DNA of 64,000 nucleotides, from NCBI GenBank assembly GCA_023653785.1, contig JAMKCH010005481.1:62001-126000 (forward strand). Direction: 5' to 3'. Positions 58,150 to 64,000 of this stretch are shown in pieces; within the stretch, counting starts at the first letter, position 1, and each line of letters starts with the position of its first letter. This stretch comes from Ophioderma brevispina (taxonomy: Eukaryota; Echinodermata; Ophiuroidea; Amphilepidida; Ophiodermatidae). Both the position numbers and the translations under genes were made by a program. Below the pieces are notes generated by a model. The model searched no databases. It saw only the letters and a list, made by a program, of their open reading frames with translations, and was not told the DNA's origin.

Positions 58150-59160
58150 TAATTAAACAGTGCAAGTGAAACTGTCTTTTTGCACGCACTTATGTGTCAC
58201 CCCCCCACCTAATATATTAACATTTTCTGAGTTACACACAGAAACTGCATTACCCGCAGCAGGATGAATAGGTCGCTTTGGTCGCCTAGCGTTCCCCAGC
58301 GCTTTATCTATTTTCAAATGCTCACTCACCCAGCGCTTCTGTTCTTTGTTATGCATAGCCGTTCTTGGGTCAACCCATCTTCGCATCGTTAAGCAACCAT
58401 CGGGTGTCGCTCTTGAGCCGGCTTGTTGTATCTCTCATCTTACAATCTTCATTATGCTTTCTGTCAGCGTAGATGTAAGTGGTTGATATTGCAGAAAATT
58501 TTTTTGCCGTCTACCTCAACTGTTGCCTTTACGATTTCACTTGGGTGTGTGTGTCGGTTTGCAAAATTTCTTTTTGTTAATCATATAGCTCATCCATTGG
58601 CCGTTTCACTCGTTATTTTTTCAGTCACACGCTGGTTTTCGATTCATCTTGTTATATTTATCTTAGACTGTCAGTCATGGTTTAAAAAAAAAATCCATGG
58701 CTCGCTTGTCGATATAATGAGTTAGCAGATATCGAATTTAATAGCGACCGTCTCATAAGTCCTAGTTTCTACATCGCAAATTCTAAGATACTTGCTTATA
58801 TGAGCCTACAATTAGCCGCAGAATTCAGCAACCTAGGATTCGTGTTCAAGTACTAACTCACGTTTGCGTCGAGACAAGGGATGCTTCTCATCCTGTAACT
58901 TAAAAAGTTGATGATTTCCAAAAGGACGCTCGCCTTTTTCTCTTGTACGCCGTTGATATTCGTCAAGTTGTTGTGTACCAAGCCAGGAATGATTGGAATT
59001 AACAACACCAACTAATTCACGCTACGGTTATGTACTCAATTCTGGGCCACCCGGAAGTCGTTGTTAGCGGTAGTCCGTATTGAACATCTGAAGGGCGATA
59101 CGCCATAGCTTGGCTGTACAGGCATATTAGATGTGAAGATATTGGGCCGTCAAGTGAACA
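58150..59160 (-). pseudogene. Unassigned coding-like fragments
   Basis: Two minus-strand stretches look translated: RRWVDPRTAMHNKEQKRWVS with HLKIDKALGNARRPKRPIHP (58240-58386), and NSNHSWLGTQQLDEYQRRTR with EKGERPFGNHQLFKLQDEKH and PLSRRKR (58860-59010). They are in different frames, rich in Arg/Lys, and not recognised. A decayed transposable-element protein is the likeliest source. Confidence 0.25.
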
Positions 59161-59244
59161 ATAGAATGAAGAGTTTCGAGTGGACTTTGATGGATATTAT
59201 TCGGCTTTACAAGTCGCTTCAGGTACCATGAACATTTAAAACCA

Positions 59245-60520
59245 TTTGTCTTGATTTTTTGGGGGGGGGGGGGGGGGCCCCATTGTATTGGTCTATAATA
59301 ATTTCAAAATGTATTGTGGCATAAGGGGAGGATGCAGGGGGCGTACCCGTATAATGAGGTTTACAATTCCGAATAATGTGGGCTTATTCTCTGGAATCAG
59401 CTTAGTCCAAACGTCTAATCTCTTCTAGGATTCATTGGTTATTTTAAGGTAGCTCGGGCACATAAACACTAAATCATAAAATATTTGCTTTCAGTTTTCA
59501 CAATTTGTGCATAGCTGTTGTATATTTTTTGTCCACCCAAAAAATGTTTAAGCCAAACATCATTAGGGGTCTTCATTTGTTTTCATTTTAAGCAACACCG
59601 GCTGAATTTTATTCATATTCATGCATGTTTCATGGTGTTAACATGTATGCGAACACACTGCCCCTTTTTTGGCTTAATTCAGTGAAAAGTGACGGCTCGA
59701 CCATTTATTCCGAAAATTATAGCTAATCGTCTGGGCATCTTTAACTTGTATATATGAAAGCTTATTGTCATCGGCCTACTTGTGGCTGTTTAAAAAACAT
59801 CGCTTGTTTCATGGTTTCAAATGCCACAAACTAGCAATTGGACGAACAAGTGGCTGAAAATCCAAGATGCGGCCGGGATGCATTGTTTTTAGGTGCGTTA
59901 CGAATAGTCATCCAGAAATAGGGCACTGCAAGCATTCGGCATGTTTTTACGAAGATAATTTGATTTTGGTTTTTACGACTTCTTCAAAATTGGGGAAAAA
60001 GGTCATCTTTGGTTTCGATCAATTTAGGAAATTGGTCAAAATCAAATGCGGATATGTACAAATGTTCGGGCCCACCCCGTGTGTTTGATTAAAATTTTGT
60101 ATAGGGCCGCAATTTTTTAATGTTGAATCTTTTGTGTTGCTCGATAATTATACTCTTTTTTTGTTTTAGGTTTTGCTACTTTTGTACACAAAATTTTTCA
60201 TTTTTCCCCAAAATCGGTGACTCTTATTTGGGTTATTGGTGTTTTTATTTATTTGGGTAAATATTCTTGGGTCGCCTTAGGTGCTCACCCAAATATGGCA
60301 TGAAAAACATGCTTATGCTCACCTTTTTTTCGTGTGTCAAATATGGTTGCATTTGGTACGCATATTTTATCTTAATGTCAAATGGGCCTTCAGTTGGTGT
60401 GCCTCATTTGAGTTGGCCTTAAGAGGTAACGGCCACATTGAAATTCAGTGCGGCCTCTAGGGTTTTTCAAGTTTACTATTTCGCGTTTGGTTTGGCTTTT
60501 TATCCAATAGCCCTCACCCA
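59245..60520. other. No gene; G tract and T-rich sequence
   Basis: A run of about 18 G occurs at 59261-59278. Around 60215-60300 ATTTGGGT and its inverse ACCCAAAT recur, hinting at a small inverted-end element. No exon is seen. Confidence 0.4.
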
Positions 60521-60521
60521 A

Positions 60522-60566
<45 letters not shown>
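60521..60566. repeat. Poly-A tract of about 45
   Basis: CCCAAATAAAAAAAA continues as an uninterrupted A run. An AATAAA precedes it, so it may be the tail of a retroposed sequence on the plus strand. No source gene is recognised. Confidence 0.7.
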
Positions 60567-60568
<2 letters not shown>

Positions 60569-60569
60569 G

Positions 60570-62165
60570 CGCGTAGTTGGGTAAACAAGTTTGTTTTAAA
60601 TCAATACGTCGGCGTAACCTTAGCATCTGTTGGTGCGGAATGGGCGCGTTACTACATGGCAACCACACCCGCTAGAGTGGATTATTGGGCATGCATCTTG
60701 TTTGTCCGTTCCGTGACATAGGTTTTTTAACATCGTGGTTTCCGTGCTACCGTTAGCATGTTTGCCATTTGTTTGATTTTTCGTTACTTCAAGCTGGAGT
60801 TACCTAACCTTCCCGAGGTTGCGTTTAGCTTCGCTTTTACATGTATGTCCCTATCCAATTTGTGGGCATGTTACTGTTTTGGTACATTTTTATTCTCCCT
60901 ATTTTCAATCGGCCTTCCTACGCATTTGCTGTCAGTTAACACTTTTCGTATATTTCTTATATGTAGCCGTCCTCTTGGCAAATTGTAATTAGTGTTGAAT
61001 TACATCTAATAATTTCAAACCACGTGCTGTTATTGTTTACCACCATGTCGTTTTCTAATGTATGTGTAACTGTGGTTCGATATTGTTTATATCGTGTTTC
61101 GTCACATCATGAACACTAACATAGGGGTAACAGTAGCAGTATGCAATTATAGTGGATCGGTTTAGAAGCTATCATAATGGGTATGAAAAGGCGTTCGCGT
61201 TGGCTCCCTTTCAATTCAAATTCTCGTTATTCATTTCTTCTCATAGTCAAGATTCTGTTCACCTTTTTTTACGGTTGAATTTTGTAGTTTTTGGTTGTCA
61301 TTTTCAATTTTTCATTCACTTTTTTTTCTGGCATGTCTGTGTTTTTCTGTGGTTTTATTTGTTGCTGTGGTGGGGGGGGCTTTCTTTGGGCGTAAGTGGC
61401 TTTAGGCATGGGCCTTGTAAATAATGCCGCTCTTATTCTACTGGCTTGCTTCTCAACTAAACCATAAGTTCTTTTAAATTGTGGCTTGTTAGTCATTTTC
61501 ACATGCTACCGAATCAACCTGAACAACAATTTTTAAGTTCTTAGTCATTATGCTTTTGTACTTAAGTTTCCAATATTACTAATATAAACAAACAGCATTC
61601 GACCATCCATTCCATTGTAAAGGTGATCGGCAAGCAATCGTTGGTGTGAAAAGTCGTGCTTGGGGCCACATATTTTAAAACATTTTTAGCTTTAAGTTGC
61701 CTTATTCTTTTCAAATAAATGTAAACTGCGTGTAGCGCATCCGTCTTGTCTGGGAGGTTTGGTTCTGTACAAACTGATGACACACTTTCGTTTGGTTTAC
61801 TAGTCCAAGTTTAGTGTATGATTTTCATTACCGTATTCAGCATTGGCTCAATCATTCTTCAACCCAATAAATTTTATTCAGCTCGGTTACATCGCAATCT
61901 CCTGCAGACAAAGGGCAAATTACAGGTTGGCTTTAGAGTTAACAGTGTCCGCCGTTGTGCTTACAGGGGCCCCCTAAATTTTGCTTTCAGGGCCTTCAGA
62001 AGGCACTTTAGTCGCACTTTAAGTGTGACATTGCGTCGCTGGCAATTGTCAATGAGGCCCCATGCCACCTTAGGCTGCTGCCAGGGCCCTTTAAAGCCGA
62101 CTCAGAGTTTCGTAATATAATTATGTTGTGTGAGAAATTAAATTAGTCATCTAGAACTAAACGAG
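60570..62165. other. No gene recognised
   Basis: T-rich non-coding sequence; frames on the plus strand are F/L/S-rich as expected from composition. A GGGGCCCC palindrome lies at 61967-61974. Confidence 0.4.
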
Positions 62166-62169
62166 TAGA

Positions 62170-62425
62170 TATTAAATGCTCAATTCCAAAGTTAGTGCGG
62201 AATCGGTTGTTTCCGTTTTCAGGCATTAAACATTATCACATAAATACTGTGCCATAGTAATGTGTTTAAAAAATTCCGGTTTCCGGAAGTTTATAACAAA
62301 GTTGTGTTTTTTCTAGAAAGCTTCGATTTGTGCTTAGTTATTTCACACAAGCTTTAGTATTTTGGCAAGCATATTTCAGGTAAAAAAAAAAAAAAATGCT
62401 TGGTGTGAAATTGAGTGCGCCCCTC
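62170..62425. repeat. Dispersed repeat with GCTCAATTCCAAAGTT (copy 2)
   Basis: Counterpart of 44985-45125: GCTCAATTCCAAAGTTAGTG, GGAATCGG, TTTCCGTTTTC and AGTTATTTCACACA in order. A run of about 14 A is at 62383-62396. Confidence 0.45.
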
Positions 62426-62429
62426 AAAA

Positions 62430-64000
62430 TTCCTGGAATCTCTGTCAGCCTTTAATCCTCAACTGAAATATATTAATGATGCATGTGTTCTTACGCTATG
62501 CTATGTAAATCATAGTATCATGCATGCATGTGGGATCATCGTCATGGCCGCATGCAGAGCGTGGGTATAATGTATTCTTAAAAAAAAAAAAGAAACTTAT
62601 TGTTGCAATCAACAATTCAAGTCCTGTTCAAACGGACAATCTTCTGCTCTTTTGCTCACTTTTATTTTAATGTAGACAATTCGGGCACTCTTTCATTTTA
62701 ATGTTGTATAGATACATGCGAATACTTGCTAAGCAGTACTAGGTCATACTTTCATTTCATAAAATTTCGTCTTTATGTGTAATAAATGCCTTCAGTTCCT
62801 GTTAAAATTTATACATTGGTTTTTCTGAATTAGAATTCACTTGCATGAAACAAGCTACAGTTTATAATAATTTGAATTTTTGTAACTTCTTCTCATGCGA
62901 GTCCCTGTCCGTTTCGCGGACTCGTCGTGAATCGTTCGTGGCATACTAGCAATTCCTGTGTGGACCATTATGCCAAAGCCTGTGCAGCTCAGTCTCAAAA
63001 AGTCTTTATGTAGGTCCTACCGCATGAGTTAGTGTGCACGTGGGGGGTTGCTATGGGTTTTCGCGAGCGGGCCCATGTCCCTATCGTGTAGTAATATCTT
63101 GCCAGAACTTACTGTCAAACTTAACTGTTTACCACACTGGAAATATTTAGCCTGCTTATTATTTTAGATCCTGCTTTGTGCGTTTTAAAATCATTCAAAA
63201 AAAAAATGTTTTGTTACCACGAATTGTGAACATCAAGTGTTATTGTTAGTAATTGGCTTTTAGTAGGCCTTTTTTCGTGGAATTTTCCAGAAAAAATTTG
63301 CATATTGTTGCAAGTGTATCCTCTTAATTTTATGGGCGTAGTTTCAGTTAACACCGAACCATGTTAACGATGTCATGATATTGGTCACGGCCTCGCGATT
63401 TGGAGCGTTTATACTGCATTTTGCCTGGTCCTTCTTTTAAAAAAACAAAAAAAATGCTTTGGTTTTAAATTTGGCATTTTTTAAAAATGTTGTTTTGGGG
63501 GTTCACACTTACTATATGTTTACAAAATTAGTAGAAGTAATTGGCTCACATGTACATTTGTACGTTCGTCCTTACATACATACACATACATCATCATACG
63601 GCTTCCGGTGCGGTGTTCAGAGCGCTCTTATTAATCTCACTAGTTCGCAAATGGTCAACATGGCTTTCGGAAGTTTCGGTTGTTATTGTGGGTTGGTCAA
63701 AGCTCTGATTTACAGAGAAAAGAGTTTACATGTTTTTGGGCACTCAAAAAACAAAAAAAAAACGTGTTACAGAAACTTTAAACAAATGTTTCACCGTACT
63801 TTCTCCAGGAAAATTACTTGGTATGGACGCTGGGTAACCCCCCTTTTGTATTTTGAGTTCTTTCCTACACGTTTTTCTTCATTTCTTTGTTTCCTAAAAG
63901 GGCAGGTACCCTCATTTTTGGCCTATTATTTTTTCATTTCTATTGAATGTTGCACCCCAAATATGCGCCGAAATCACTTCGTTATGATGTGTGACTTAAA
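62430..64000. other. No gene recognised
   Basis: Non-coding, T-rich. A CATACATACACATACATCATCA microsatellite-like stretch lies near 63576. No splice-bounded exon or element ends were found up to the window edge. Confidence 0.4.

Overview
The window looks like nuclear DNA of an animal, probably a marine invertebrate; a deuterostome such as an echinoderm or hemichordate is a guess. It is AT-rich and has no dense gene packing or operons. The protein-coding signals are short cysteine-rich exons bounded by GT/AG splice sites, and most of the rest is mobile-element debris, tandem repeats, microsatellites and long poly-G/poly-C tracts. No rRNA gene, intact tRNA gene, CRISPR array or complete intron-less gene was found.

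Host gene signal: the minus strand carries two clear LDL-receptor class A (LDLa) exons (372-488 and 57524-57643), one LDLa-like exon lacking a cysteine (55187-55310) and a four-cysteine exon (43367-43498). Weaker candidates are a decayed LDLa-like exon near 3 kb, an 88-bp exon at 54.1 kb and a possible F-type-lectin-like exon at 53.5 kb. Most have phase-1 boundaries, as in modular extracellular proteins. They may belong to one very large minus-strand gene read from about 57.6 kb to 0.37 kb, or to two neighbours; the sequence alone cannot decide.

Mobile DNA by region: 0-10 kb holds three MITE-like elements, two of them with long G/C tracts beside their terminal repeats, and a 328-bp tandem duplication. 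19-30.5 kb is a cluster of copies of one complex repeat family. It combines a roughly 1-kb body, arrays of a roughly 105-115-bp unit containing TGACCTTTGACCT (a DR1 nuclear-receptor-type motif), and a tail ending in GAA microsatellites and short perfect hairpins. That cluster is interrupted by a mariner-like MITE, a 106-bp MITE and an 830-bp element with a 3-bp TAA duplication. 32.3-33.5 kb is a tandem repeat of about 520 bp. 35.8-36.7 kb and 51.0-52.2 kb are long-TIR elements.

The most notable locus is 39372-41756, a decayed Penelope-like retroelement (reverse transcriptase plus GIY-YIG endonuclease remnants) flanked by inverted terminal repeats of about 220 bp. Each repeat contains a type I hammerhead ribozyme motif with the full conserved core, one on each strand. 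Next to it are two tandem tRNA-derived SINE copies and a Tc1/mariner transposase pseudogene. A block at 49385-50100 has such abnormal base composition that an assembly or read artefact must be considered.

All calls come from reading the sequence; no alignment, folding or database search was run.
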